DNA of 19,243 bases from DATDRM01 sp035291705 (GCA_035291705.1 DATDRM010000149.1:1-19243); one strand, 5' to 3'; positions 1 to 6,643 are shown, counted from the stretch's first letter. Numbers and translations: made by a program. The notes: generated by a model from the sequence alone, not told the origin.

Positions 1-871
1 TCTGCACCACGCCCACACCCAACCTGGCGATCATGACCGCATCGATGGGCTAGAGCACCTTGACAAGATCATCAACATCGACCAGTCGCCGATCGGACGA
101 ACACCCCGTTCCAACCCAGGCACTTACACCGGGCTGTTCGATCATATCCGCGGCCTGTTTGCCGATATGCCCGAAAGCAAGATCCGTGGCTACAAGATGG
201 GTCGCTTCTCCTTCAACGTACGCGGCGGGCGCTGCGAGGCCTGCCAGGGACAGGGACAGCTACGCATTGAGATGCAGTTCCTGCCCGATGTCTATGTCCC
301 TTGCGATGTATGCCATGGCTCCCGCTATAATCGCGAGACCTTGCAGGTGCGCTTCAAGGATCACAACATCGCCGAAGTGCTGGACATGACCGTCGACACT
401 GCCATCGAGGTGTTTGCGGCTTTTCCGAGTATGATCAATAAGTTGCAGACCTTGCAAGAAGTTGGTCTGGGTTATATCCGGGTCGGCCAGCCCGCGCCGA
501 CTCTCTCGGGAGGCGAGGCGCAGCGCGTCAAGCTGGCGCGTGAGCTCTCCCGGCGCTCAACCGGCTGTACGCTGTATGTCCTGGACGAGCCTTCTGTAGG
601 GCTGCACGCCGCCGATGTCCACAAATTGATCGACGTGCTGCATCGACTGGTGGATGCCGGCAACAGCGTCGTGATCATCGAGCACAACCTGGATATCATC
701 AAGGTAGCCGATTACATCATCGATCTCGGTCCGGAAGGCGGAGAGCGCGGTGGCGAAATCGTCGCCGAAGGCACGCCCGAAGAGATCTGCGCCGCCACGG
801 AGTCATATACCGGGCAGTTCTTAAGTCAATTCTGCAGAGAAAAGGGGATTCGGATAATGGAAAGGGGGTAA
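1..871 (+). CDS. uvrA: UvrA, excinuclease ABC subunit A (3' part)
   Basis: This is the C-terminal part (about 289 residues) of the ATPase that recognises DNA damage in nucleotide excision repair and loads UvrB. The reading frame is open from base 2, so the gene begins outside the window. Visible landmarks are the conserved INIDQSPIGRTPRSNPGTYT segment near bases 75-140, a C4 zinc finger (CEAC near base 233 and CDVC near base 303), the ABC signature LSGGEAQR (about 505-530), a Walker B with the switch region (VLDEPSVGLH), and the H-loop IIEHN. These belong to the second ABC domain. The extreme C-terminus (REKGIRIMERG) is a short, poorly conserved tail. Identification is secure; only the start is unseen. 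Confidence 0.98.
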   Translation, partial: LHHAHTQPGDHDRIDGLEHLDKIINIDQSPIGRTPRSNPGTYTGLFDHIRGLFADMPESKIRGYKMGRFSFNVRGGRCEACQGQGQLRIEMQFLPDVYVPCDVCHGSRYNRETLQVRFKDHNIAEVLDMTVDTAIEVFAAFPSMINKLQTLQEVGLGYIRVGQPAPTLSGGEAQRVKLARELSRRSTGCTLYVLDEPSVGLHAADVHKLIDVLHRLVDAGNSVVIIEHNLDIIKVADYIIDLGPEGGERGGEIVAEGTPEEICAATESYTGQFLSQFCREKGIRIMERG

Positions 872-915
872 GAGGATATCCTGACTCTTTCGTCTCATAT
901 CTCATAATGATACCC

Positions 916-943
916 TTGACAGAATAAATGATTTCCGTATAAT
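916..943 (+). promoter_or_regulatory. sigma70-type promoter of the ArsR-family gene
   Basis: There is a perfect TTGACA (916-921), a 16-bp spacer and a perfect TATAAT (938-943). Transcription should start near base 950. The -10 box lies inside the left arm of a perfect inverted repeat, so a repressor bound there would block polymerase. Confidence 0.8.
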
Positions 944-974
944 TAATTCGACAATAATCGAATTAATTATACGG
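935..974. promoter_or_regulatory. Perfect 16-bp inverted repeat, probable ArsR operator
   Basis: The left arm CCGTATAATTAATTCG (935-950) and the right arm CGAATTAATTATACGG (959-974) are exact reverse complements separated by 8 nt. The left arm contains the -10 box and the right arm runs into the Shine-Dalgarno GGAGG (973-977). Long AT-rich dyads of this kind are typical operators for ArsR dimers, and the position argues for autorepression. That role is inferred from placement. Confidence 0.75.
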
Positions 975-982
975 AGGAATTC

Positions 983-1558
983 ATGGAGAATATATCGTTA
1001 ACCAACGACCTGTTGCTTTTCTTCAAAGCCCTTGCAGACGCCAACCGACTGAAGATCCTGGGCCTGCTGGCGCAAGAAAGCAGGAGCGTTGAGCAACTGG
1101 CTGAGATGCTCGCCTTGCGTCCTTCCACAGTTTCCCATCATCTCGCCCGGCTTTCCGAAGCTGGCCTGGTCAGCGCCCGCGCCTCCAGTTATTACAACCT
1201 GTACCAGCTGGAGACCAAAGCTCTGGAGGACATGGCCCAGCGCCTGCTTGCTAAGGAGACTTTGCCCGCTGTGGCAGCTGATGTAGACCTGGATGCCTAC
1301 GATCGTAAGGTGATCACCGATTACACCCTGCCGGATGGCCACCTCAAGACCATCCCGACCCAACGCAAGAAATTAGACGCAGTTCTTCACTACATCGCCG
1401 AATCTTTCGAACCTGGTTCACATTACACCGAAAAGCAGGTCAATGAGATCCTGGTGCGTTACCACCAGGATACAGCTTTCCTGCGCCGCGAGTTGATCGA
1501 TACACGCCTGTTGGCGCGCGATAAGAGCGGGAGGGATTACTGGCTCGTCCAGGATTAA
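983..1558 (+). CDS. ArsR-family transcriptional regulator with C-terminal DUF2087
   Basis: A 191-residue winged-helix regulator. Residues about 8-90 form the ArsR HTH (LADANRLKILGLL, then the recognition-helix region LRPSTVSHHLARLSEAGLV). Residues about 110-188 match the DUF2087 domain (DGHLKTIPTQRKKLDAVLHY ... YWLVQD), often found fused to ArsR HTHs. The protein has no cysteine at all, so classical ELCVC-type metal sensing is excluded and the signal is unknown. The start is set by GGAGG six bases upstream of the ATG. The consensus promoter is buried in a perfect inverted repeat, which suggests autoregulation. No co-transcribed target is obvious, because a large hairpin follows the gene directly. 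Confidence 0.9.
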   Translation: MENISLTNDLLLFFKALADANRLKILGLLAQESRSVEQLAEMLALRPSTVSHHLARLSEAGLVSARASSYYNLYQLETKALEDMAQRLLAKETLPAVAADVDLDAYDRKVITDYTLPDGHLKTIPTQRKKLDAVLHYIAESFEPGSHYTEKQVNEILVRYHQDTAFLRRELIDTRLLARDKSGRDYWLVQD

Positions 1559-1559
1559 G

Positions 1560-1598
1560 CACAGATGACTTGGCAGTTCAACTACCAAGCCATCTGTG
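1560..1598. terminator. Long hairpin after the ArsR gene, possible terminator
   Basis: Arms 1560-1577 and 1581-1598 pair over 18 positions with a 3-nt loop (1578-1580). Two positions (1568/1590 and 1574/1584) are A-C mismatches in a plus-strand RNA but G-U pairs in a minus-strand RNA. The plus-strand 3' flank is AT-rich but has no run of T. It probably ends the arsR transcript, but it is not a textbook intrinsic terminator. Confidence 0.45.
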
Positions 1599-1634
1599 TA
1601 ATAATTCTTGTCATTCATCACAAATCCCATAGAG

Positions 1635-1640
1635 TATAAT
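1635..1640 (+). promoter_or_regulatory. -10 box of a near-leaderless promoter
   Basis: TATAAT lies 6 nt upstream of the ATG at 1647, and there is no Shine-Dalgarno sequence between them. Transcription would start at or next to the A of the ATG, giving a leaderless mRNA. No convincing -35 is present at 16-18 bp. Confidence 0.5.
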
Positions 1641-1646
1641 CCAGCC

Positions 1647-1916
1647 ATGCCGTTAGACAAGGAACTATACCGCTGGGCTTATGAACAATACCGGCAATGG
1701 AACGAAGCCGAGTTAATCGATCGCGCCCTCAATGCTGGCAAGCTCTCACCTCAAAAAGCATGGAGGCAGTACGTAGAATTATGGGAGTTTGCCATGAAGA
1801 TTTCTCCACCTCCTAGCGAATCGCAACGCCAACAACATCTTGCAGAGTGGGAAACCTATTACGATCAAATTCAAGAATTCGAGGCGTGGAGAAGAAAACA
1901 TGGAAAAGGGGCTTGA
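1647..1916 (+). CDS. Small hypothetical protein, partner of the downstream nucleotidyltransferase
   Basis: An 89-residue soluble, charged protein rich in Trp, Tyr, Glu and Gln (MPLDKELYRWAYEQYRQWNEAE...), probably all helical. I do not recognise a family. The ATG at 1647 is chosen because a TATAAT lies 6 nt upstream; the frame is open back to a TTG at 1608, but that TTG would precede the promoter. The last 17 bp overlap the start of the next gene, so the two are almost certainly co-translated. A small gene overlapping a nucleotidyltransferase-fold gene is the layout of several toxin-antitoxin pairs, but this protein does not show the winged-helix antitoxin of AbiE. Its function is unknown. 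Confidence 0.7.
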   Translation: MPLDKELYRWAYEQYRQWNEAELIDRALNAGKLSPQKAWRQYVELWEFAMKISPPPSESQRQQHLAEWETYYDQIQEFEAWRRKHGKGA

Positions 1917-2472
1917 GGCGCCCTTGCGCTCGGCAGTGGAATATCTCGAAGGCCATGGCTACCGCTATGCGATTATTGGCGGGATTGCCCTGTCACAGTG
2001 GGGAGTTATTCGCGTCACTCGAGACATCGACATCAAAGTATTGATACCTGACACTGACTATTCCACTACTCGAATTGCTCTTCGCACTGCTTTTCCCACC
2101 TCGGCTCGTAACCACGTTCCCAAGAATCCTCTCATCGTTGCTGTTGCGATTAAAGACATCGTCGTTGATTTTCTACTGGCACTACCTGGCTACGAAGAGC
2201 TCATCATCGAGCGTGCGGTTCGCCGCGATCTCGACGGCTGGCAAGCATGGATTTGTTCAGCCGAAGACTTGATCATCCAGAAAGTGATCGCTGGGCGAGG
2301 AAAAGACTGGCTGGATGTGGAGGCTTTACTCATCGAGCAGCGCGGCAGACTGGATGAAGCTTATATCGAAGACTGGCTAGCTCAATTCGCCGAAGCGCTG
2401 GAAAAGCCAGAGCTGCTCACCGAGTACCGCCGCTTATCAGAGAAAATAAATAACCTCCCCTCACCAATCTGA
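1900..2472 (+). CDS. Nucleotidyltransferase-fold protein (AbiEii/MNT-like)
   Basis: A 190-residue protein of the polymerase-beta-like nucleotidyltransferase superfamily. The diagnostic segment is near residues 24-48: YAIIGGIALSQWG, then RVTRDIDIKV, i.e. the GG motif and the DxD metal-binding pair. A third acidic residue is likely in VVDFLLALP. The later SAEDLIIQKVIAGRGKDWLDVEALL region matches the helical C-terminal part of AbiEii-like and DUF6036-like proteins. The ATG at 1900 overlaps the preceding gene by 17 bp. Such proteins transfer nucleotides to tRNA or protein targets as toxins, or act in resistance; the substrate cannot be read from the sequence. A toxin-antitoxin role is inferred from layout only. 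Confidence 0.75.
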   Translation: MEKGLEAPLRSAVEYLEGHGYRYAIIGGIALSQWGVIRVTRDIDIKVLIPDTDYSTTRIALRTAFPTSARNHVPKNPLIVAVAIKDIVVDFLLALPGYEELIIERAVRRDLDGWQAWICSAEDLIIQKVIAGRGKDWLDVEALLIEQRGRLDEAYIEDWLAQFAEALEKPELLTEYRRLSEKINNLPSPI

Positions 2473-2496
2473 GTGTCGTTCTTGCTAGTAACCATA

Positions 2497-2538
2497 GCGT
2501 CTTTCGTCTTCTGTCATCCATCCATCGTCTTCCGTCTT
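2497..2538. repeat. Heptad repeat array, consensus CGTCTTN
   Basis: Six consecutive 7-bp units: four match NCGTCTT (2497, 2504, 2525, 2532), one is CTGTCAT (2511) and one is divergent (2518). The array lies between the convergent nucleotidyltransferase and DUF711 genes and includes the DUF711 stop codon, so the last residues of that protein are encoded by repeat units. Confidence 0.7.
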
Positions 2539-3743
2539 CTTAACCCCACCGTCTCTTCACCTGCCAATAACCCTCCTAAATCCTCCGCCTTCACCGCCAG
2601 CACGCGGCTGTTGGCGAAATAAGGAAAATCAAAACCGGTTGGATCTCCAGCGACCTTTCCGGGGATCGGCATCAGGCGCGCCGTGAGCGGCTTTTCCAGC
2701 CGTTGGGCCAATGCTGCCAGGTCGAGCAGGATAGATGCTAATTGCCCGCTAGTGACCTCTCCAGGAAGAGGCAGGGTATCCAGCCCGCTCCCGCACACAG
2801 CTGAGTAGAGCAGGATTTCGGTGATCCCAAGATTGCCCTCAGCAGCCCGGGCAGCCAGCACAGCATCCTCTAAGACCGGTAAGAACAACCCGTTGAAGCC
2901 CGCTCTCTTGAAATTGGCTCGATCCAACGCATCTGCCAGGAAAGCCGCGGCTGCCAGGGAACCATGCATCCCCACAACCGACACCCCCAATCTTTCCATC
3001 GCTTCTCCAAAAGATCGGGCGCGGTCTGGGAAAGGTGCGAAGGAGAAGTCGATCCCGTCGAATTGCAGACCCAGCCTTTCAGCCAACCTGTTGCCAATGC
3101 GGGTGATCGACTGCGCCTGAGTTTCTATGCTGCTGACCAGGCGTCGGCGGGCCTCTTTCAGATTGGCAGCGCCCGCCACAGCCTCCACAGCCAGGTCGGC
3201 TGACTCAGTCGCCAGGGCAAAGGTCGGTTGATCGCCTTCATGATAAGCTGCCGGGAAAAACGGTACCCCGGGTGGCACGTTAGCCAACGCGGCGAAACGC
3301 AGGTTGGCAAATCCATCCGAAGAAATAGAAGCGGAGCGCTGAATGACCTCTGCACAGGCGCGCACTGCTGATAAATCGATCCCACTCTCCGGGGAAGCCA
3401 TGATCCCCGCCGCGAAGACCGCATTTGTGTTGGCCAGGATATCCGGGATCACCGCATAGCTCGCCGGGGTATCCGCAACCGCCGGGCCAATCGAGATGTA
3501 TTCGTAGCCCAGAAGTCTGGCTGCACTTTCCAGGGATTGGGCCAAGTAGACGGCTTCACTCACCTCGTGATCCGCCAGGAGTTGCGGAAACGGGATTGTC
3601 GCCAGGCGGGTGGTCTGCACCTCAAGACCTCCCGACTCAAACGCGGGGCGGGCGAGAGCAATGAACTCGCCAGCTTTACGCATGGCATCGTCATGCGAGG
3701 GCCAATGGGGATTAAAGAAATAAGTGATCGAACGAATTTTCAT
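2514..3743 (-). CDS. DUF711 / UPF0210 family protein
   Basis: A 409-residue protein of the DUF711 (UPF0210) family, which has a pyruvate-formate-lyase-like barrel fold but no established activity. Recognisable blocks are the N-terminal MKIRSITYFFNP, the central DGFANLRFAALANVPPGVPFFPAAYH, FDGIDFSFAPFPD, and the conserved CGSGLDTLPLPGEVT near residues 315-330. It is the last gene of a probable macrodomain-RNA methyltransferase-DUF711 operon and begins 27 bp after the methyltransferase. There is no clear Shine-Dalgarno before its ATG. The C-terminal residues RRRKTMDG are encoded by the adjacent heptad repeat, suggesting that the repeat grew into, or donated, the gene end. The family call is good; the function is unknown. 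Confidence 0.85.
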   Translation of the reverse strand: MKIRSITYFFNPHWPSHDDAMRKAGEFIALARPAFESGGLEVQTTRLATIPFPQLLADHEVSEAVYLAQSLESAARLLGYEYISIGPAVADTPASYAVIPDILANTNAVFAAGIMASPESGIDLSAVRACAEVIQRSASISSDGFANLRFAALANVPPGVPFFPAAYHEGDQPTFALATESADLAVEAVAGAANLKEARRRLVSSIETQAQSITRIGNRLAERLGLQFDGIDFSFAPFPDRARSFGEAMERLGVSVVGMHGSLAAAAFLADALDRANFKRAGFNGLFLPVLEDAVLAARAAEGNLGITEILLYSAVCGSGLDTLPLPGEVTSGQLASILLDLAALAQRLEKPLTARLMPIPGKVAGDPTGFDFPYFANSRVLAVKAEDLGGLLAGEETVGLRRRKTMDG

Positions 3744-3770
3744 TGGGTCAAGGCTTTGATAGTCAAAAGT

Positions 3771-4547
3771 TCAATCAGTTCGCTGGCGCACGACTTCGTA
3801 CAATAGGATCGCCGCTGCCGCTGCCACATTCAATGACTCCCCACCCCCCGGCATGGGGATGAAGATACACCGGTCCGCGATTTGCCGCCCCTGCTCTCCC
3901 GCGCCCTGCGCCTCCCCACCCACGATTAAGGCCAGCGGGCCACGGAAGTCTGCCAGGAGGTATGGTTGCCCTTCACCAGCCGCCGCCAGGTAGACATGGA
4001 AGGCGGCTTTGCTCAGCTGGGAGCGGATTTCCTTCCATGGCAGGGTAAGCACCGGCAAACTGAATTGAATCCCCATCCCAGCCCGCACCACTTTCGGCGA
4101 GAATGGATCGACGGTTCCAGGCGGAAGGAAGACTGCCTGTACCCCAGCTGCTCCAGCAGTGCGCAACATCGTCCCCAGATTACCGGGATCGCGCACCCCG
4201 TCAGGAATAAAGACGAAATCTAAGACCTCCGGCAACGGCAAAGCGCGCCGCTCAATCACCGCCAGGATACCCTGCGGCGTTTCTGTGTCACTAATGGCGT
4301 GCAATACGTGGGGTGATACGATCTCGATTGGAACTGCCTGGGAGTGATAACTATCCACGACCGCCTGACCACGCGCGTTTAGGTCCTCGGTGTGGAACAG
4401 GATTCGAGCTTTCCACCCCGCTCGAAGAGCCTCTTCGCAAAGACGAACCCCCTCCACCACGAAAACCTGTTCATCCTGGCGGGCTTTTGAACGGGATTGC
4501 AACGCGCGCACCCATTGGATCTTCGAGTTGTGAACGGAAGTAATCAA
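3771..4547 (-). CDS. TrmH/SpoU-family RNA 2'-O-methyltransferase
   Basis: A 258-residue SPOUT-class methyltransferase using S-adenosylmethionine to methylate ribose 2'-OH groups of rRNA or tRNA. The N-terminal about 95 residues form the L30e-like substrate-binding domain (FVVEGVRLCEEALRAGW). The C-terminal knot domain carries the three family motifs: DPGNLGTMLRTA, LIVGGEAQGAGE and IPMPGGGESLNVAAAAAILLYE. The PGGGESLN stretch is slightly longer than the usual motif 3. The start is TTG at 4547, after a purine-rich GGGAG-like site; no better start exists. It is 10 bp behind the macrodomain gene and thus co-transcribed. The exact target nucleotide cannot be assigned. Confidence 0.9.
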   Translation of the reverse strand: MITSVHNSKIQWVRALQSRSKARQDEQVFVVEGVRLCEEALRAGWKARILFHTEDLNARGQAVVDSYHSQAVPIEIVSPHVLHAISDTETPQGILAVIERRALPLPEVLDFVFIPDGVRDPGNLGTMLRTAGAAGVQAVFLPPGTVDPFSPKVVRAGMGIQFSLPVLTLPWKEIRSQLSKAAFHVYLAAAGEGQPYLLADFRGPLALIVGGEAQGAGEQGRQIADRCIFIPMPGGGESLNVAAAAAILLYEVVRQRTD

Positions 4548-4557
4548 CCCCTTCTCC

Positions 4558-5130
4558 CTACCTCTTTTCCCCTCTCATAGATTTCCACACTTTTAGAAAG
4601 GCCTCGATCGTCGGCCGATCAAATAAAGTCAAGCGAATTTCCACCAAACCAGAATCTGGGTTTCGGGCGCAGTAATCCTCGATGCTGGTGAGGATCACTT
4701 CAGCCGCGGCCTCCTTCGGGTAGCCAAAGATACCTGTGGAAATGGCCGGGAAGGCGATCGAAGTCAACTTAAGCCGATCCGCTAGGCGTAAGGACCCGGC
4801 AACTGCTTCAGCCAGCTTGATCTCTTCCTCGCCTTCGCCCCACACCGGCCCAACGGCATGGATCACATACCGGCAGGGCAGGTTCCCAGCCTGGGTATAC
4901 GCCGGTGCGTCGTGCCGCAATGGACCGAATTCTCGCACCCAGGCATCGCTTTCTGCCTGGATTTGCGCTCCACCGCGCCGCGCGATCGCCGCCGCAACCC
5001 CACCGCCATGCTGTAGATACTCGTTGGCCGCGTTGACGATGGAGTCGACCCGTTCTTGGGTCAGGTCTCCCTGCACGATCAGCAGGCGCTGACCGTTCTC
5101 GAGGCTACGTTCCACTAGAGTTCGGTTCAT
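4558..5130 (-). CDS. Macrodomain protein, O-acetyl-ADP-ribose deacetylase-like
   Basis: A 190-residue single-domain macro protein. It carries the ADP-ribose-binding signatures VQGDLTQ, VNAANEYLQHGGGVAAAIARRGG, YVIHAVGP and AFPAISTGIFGYP, which place it with the MacroD/YmdB-type enzymes that hydrolyse O-acetyl-ADP-ribose or remove ADP-ribose from proteins or nucleic acids. I set the start at ATG 5130 rather than at the TTG at 5175, because 5175-5147 reads as a promoter (TTGACG, 17 bp, TACAAT) that would overlap the longer form. It is first in an operon with the RNA methyltransferase and DUF711 genes. The physiological substrate is unknown. Confidence 0.9.
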   Translation of the reverse strand: MNRTLVERSLENGQRLLIVQGDLTQERVDSIVNAANEYLQHGGGVAAAIARRGGAQIQAESDAWVREFGPLRHDAPAYTQAGNLPCRYVIHAVGPVWGEGEEEIKLAEAVAGSLRLADRLKLTSIAFPAISTGIFGYPKEAAAEVILTSIEDYCARNPDSGLVEIRLTLFDRPTIEAFLKVWKSMRGEKR

Positions 5131-5146
5131 GCTCACTTCTGCGTTG

Positions 5147-5175
5147 ATTGTAGCATTACCGTCAGGCACCGTCAA
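5147..5175 (-). promoter_or_regulatory. Promoter of the macrodomain operon
   Basis: On the minus strand there is TTGACG (5175-5170), a 17-bp spacer and TACAAT (5152-5147). Transcription would start near 5140, about 10 nt before the ATG at 5130. It lies just downstream of the rplT terminator, which fits the start of a new transcription unit. Confidence 0.65.
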
Positions 5176-5189
5176 CGCGCTTGCGAGTT

Positions 5190-5218
5190 AAATCAAGAAA
5201 GAGCGGATTTGGTTCCGC
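5190..5218 (-). terminator. Intrinsic terminator of infC-rpmI-rplT
   Basis: In the minus-strand RNA, the stem GCGGA/UCCGC (5218-5214 with 5207-5203) with a 6-nt loop is followed by a U-rich tract (UCUUUCUU). It sits 38 bp after the rplT stop and before the macrodomain promoter. Confidence 0.65.
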
Positions 5219-5256
5219 CTATATATCTAAATATCAATTATGAACCAATTGGATCG

Positions 5257-5607
5257 TTAGCTGGCAAACGCCTTGCTGACAATGGAAGTAAAAGCCTGCG
5301 GATCGCGCACCGCCAGGTCTGCCAGCATCTTGCGGTTCAGGGCGATGCCAGTTCGTTTCATGCCGTGGATTAACCGGCTGTACGTTGTGCCATTCAGCCG
5401 CGCAGCTGCATTGATGCGGGCGATCCACAAGCGGCGCAAATCGCGCTTGCGGTTCCGCCGGTCGCGGTAAGAATACCACAAGCTTTTCAGCATAGCCTCG
5501 TTTGCCCGCCGGAACAGTCGATGGCGGGTCCCAAACTGGCCTTTCGTGATCTTTAGGACTTTTTTGTGATGCCTGTGACGGTGAGGTCCGGTTTTAACTC
5601 GAGCCAT
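5257..5607 (-). CDS. rplT: Ribosomal protein bL20
   Basis: A 116-residue, highly basic protein needed for early 50S assembly that binds 23S rRNA. The sequence MARVKTGPHRHRHHKKVLKITKGQFG and the later LWIARINAAARLNGTTYSRLIHGMK are typical of bL20, and the length is normal. A Shine-Dalgarno GGAG precedes the ATG. It is the last gene of infC-rpmI-rplT and is followed by an intrinsic terminator. The 119-bp gap behind rpmI is larger than usual for this operon and could hold a translational control site, since bL20 represses its own operon in other bacteria. Confidence 0.98.
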   Translation of the reverse strand: MARVKTGPHRHRHHKKVLKITKGQFGTRHRLFRRANEAMLKSLWYSYRDRRNRKRDLRRLWIARINAAARLNGTTYSRLIHGMKRTGIALNRKMLADLAVRDPQAFTSIVSKAFAS

Positions 5608-5726
5608 TCTTCACACTCCTGCGAACCATTGAGCGCCAGTAACTTCAGTCTCGGAAGAACCCGTTACTCGTTGCACGCACCCAACAGCCGCAATAACGAT
5701 TGATTAAGCTAAATTTCCGAATCGGA

Positions 5727-5960
5727 TCAGCCAGCCTTTAAGTATGGGGCTAACCGTTCAACACGTTTCCTGATCCCACGACCCTTCACCGGGATCATCT
5801 CGGTGAGCAGGCGCTTGGTGCGCTTCGAGGTGCGCCTTCGCAAGTGGCTTTTGCCTCCTTTCGTGCGCACCAGTACGCCGCTCCCGGTCATGCGGAACCG
5901 CTTGGTCGTTGCTTTGTGAGACTTGATCTTATATTTTCCGGTACGCTGCTTACGTGGCAC
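5727..5960 (-). CDS. rpmI: Ribosomal protein bL35
   Basis: A 77-residue basic ribosomal protein. The core KSHKATTKRFRMTGSGVLVRTKGGKSHLRRRTSKRTKRLL is clearly bL35. Its N-terminus (MPRKQRTGKYKIK) is about ten residues longer than the usual 64-66-residue form. That start is supported by a perfect AAGGAGGT site immediately upstream, so the extension appears real. It is the middle gene of infC-rpmI-rplT. Confidence 0.97.
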   Translation of the reverse strand: MPRKQRTGKYKIKSHKATTKRFRMTGSGVLVRTKGGKSHLRRRTSKRTKRLLTEMIPVKGRGIRKRVERLAPYLKAG

Positions 5961-5987
5961 GTTGGTTACCTCCTTTCACATAAAATT

Positions 5988-6016
5988 CCGCGGAGCAGTC
6001 TACATCCGCGGATGTA
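5988..6016. promoter_or_regulatory. Palindrome in the infC-rpmI spacer
   Basis: The sequence TACATCCGCGGATGTA (6001-6016) is a perfect 16-bp palindrome, and its core CCGCGGA recurs 18 bp away at 5988-5994. In RNA these could form competing hairpins upstream of the rpmI ribosome-binding site. A role in bL20-mediated control is possible but not shown. Confidence 0.4.
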
Positions 6017-6055
6017 CCCGATCTCAATTTTCTGGGCTGACGTCAGGTTGACGAA

Positions 6056-6580
6056 TTACTTCTTCTTTGGTTTCGCAGGGGCTAAAACCATGAGCATGCT
6101 TTGTCCTTCTAAGGACGGGGTCTGTTCGACTATCGCTATATCCGATAACTCCTCAGCGACTGCTTTAAGGTCATTCAGCGCAATTTCTGGGTAAGTGATC
6201 TCACGTCCTCGGAAGCGAATGCGCACCTTTACCTTCATTCCACTTTCAATCCACCGTCTGGCATCCCGGATTTTAAAACCACGGTGGTGTTCTGTGGTCT
6301 TCGGTCGCAGGCGAATCTCCTTGACTTCGATTTTCACCTGTGCTTTGCGAGCCTCGCGCTCCTTCTTGGTGCGCTCGTATAGAAATTTTCCGAAATTCAT
6401 CACCCGGCAAACTGGTGGTTCTGAATTGGGGGCCACCTCGACCAGGTCCAATTCTGCTTCCTGTGCGATCCGCAAAGCCTCTTGGATTGTTACAACGCCG
6501 ACATTTTCTCCATTAGCGCCGATCAGGCGCACTTGCGGAACTCGAATGGTTTCATTTACCCGGTAATTTGTTGCGCTGAT
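6056..6580 (-). CDS. infC: Translation initiation factor IF-3, probable AUC start codon
   Basis: IF-3 binds the 30S subunit, prevents premature subunit joining and rejects non-standard start codons. The first obvious start, GTG at 6532, would remove the conserved N-terminal segment. Upstream the frame encodes ISATNYRVNETIRVPQVRLIG, the normal IF-3 N-terminus, and is closed by an in-frame TGA at 6586-6584. The only position with a good ribosome-binding site is ATC at 6580 (GAGGAG 6592-6587, six-base spacing), giving 174 residues, the usual length. A rare AUU/AUC start is a known feature of infC and lets IF-3 limit its own synthesis. The C-terminal domain (ELSDIAIVEQTPSLEGQSMLMVLAP) is intact. 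Confidence 0.93.
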   Translation of the reverse strand: MSATNYRVNETIRVPQVRLIGANGENVGVVTIQEALRIAQEAELDLVEVAPNSEPPVCRVMNFGKFLYERTKKEREARKAQVKIEVKEIRLRPKTTEHHRGFKIRDARRWIESGMKVKVRIRFRGREITYPEIALNDLKAVAEELSDIAIVEQTPSLEGQSMLMVLAPAKPKKK

Positions 6581-6617
6581 ATTTCACTCCTCATCGATCT
6601 CTATCTTATTAAAAATT

Positions 6618-6638
6618 CGTCTACCCACAGCTCAGACG
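6618..6638 (-). promoter_or_regulatory. Hairpin with U-run in the infC leader
   Basis: In the minus-strand RNA a 5-bp stem, CGUCU/AGACG (6638-6634 with 6622-6618), is followed two bases later by five U residues (6615-6611). It begins at about the predicted transcription start and could be a weak attenuator. The evidence is positional only. Confidence 0.3.
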
Positions 6639-6643
6639 TGCGG

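Noticed and set aside
873..882. Palindrome AGGATATCCT after uvrA as a terminator
   Set aside because: Five-base arms without a loop and without a following T-run cannot form a stable terminator; AGGATATCCT alone is too short to interpret.
892..912. Short GTCTCAT ATCTCAT run after uvrA as another heptad array
   Set aside because: Only two clear units are present, so it cannot be told from chance.
5131..5175. Longer N-terminus of the macrodomain protein from TTG 5175
   Set aside because: The extra 15 codons coincide with a good promoter, and the added residues are not part of the macro fold.
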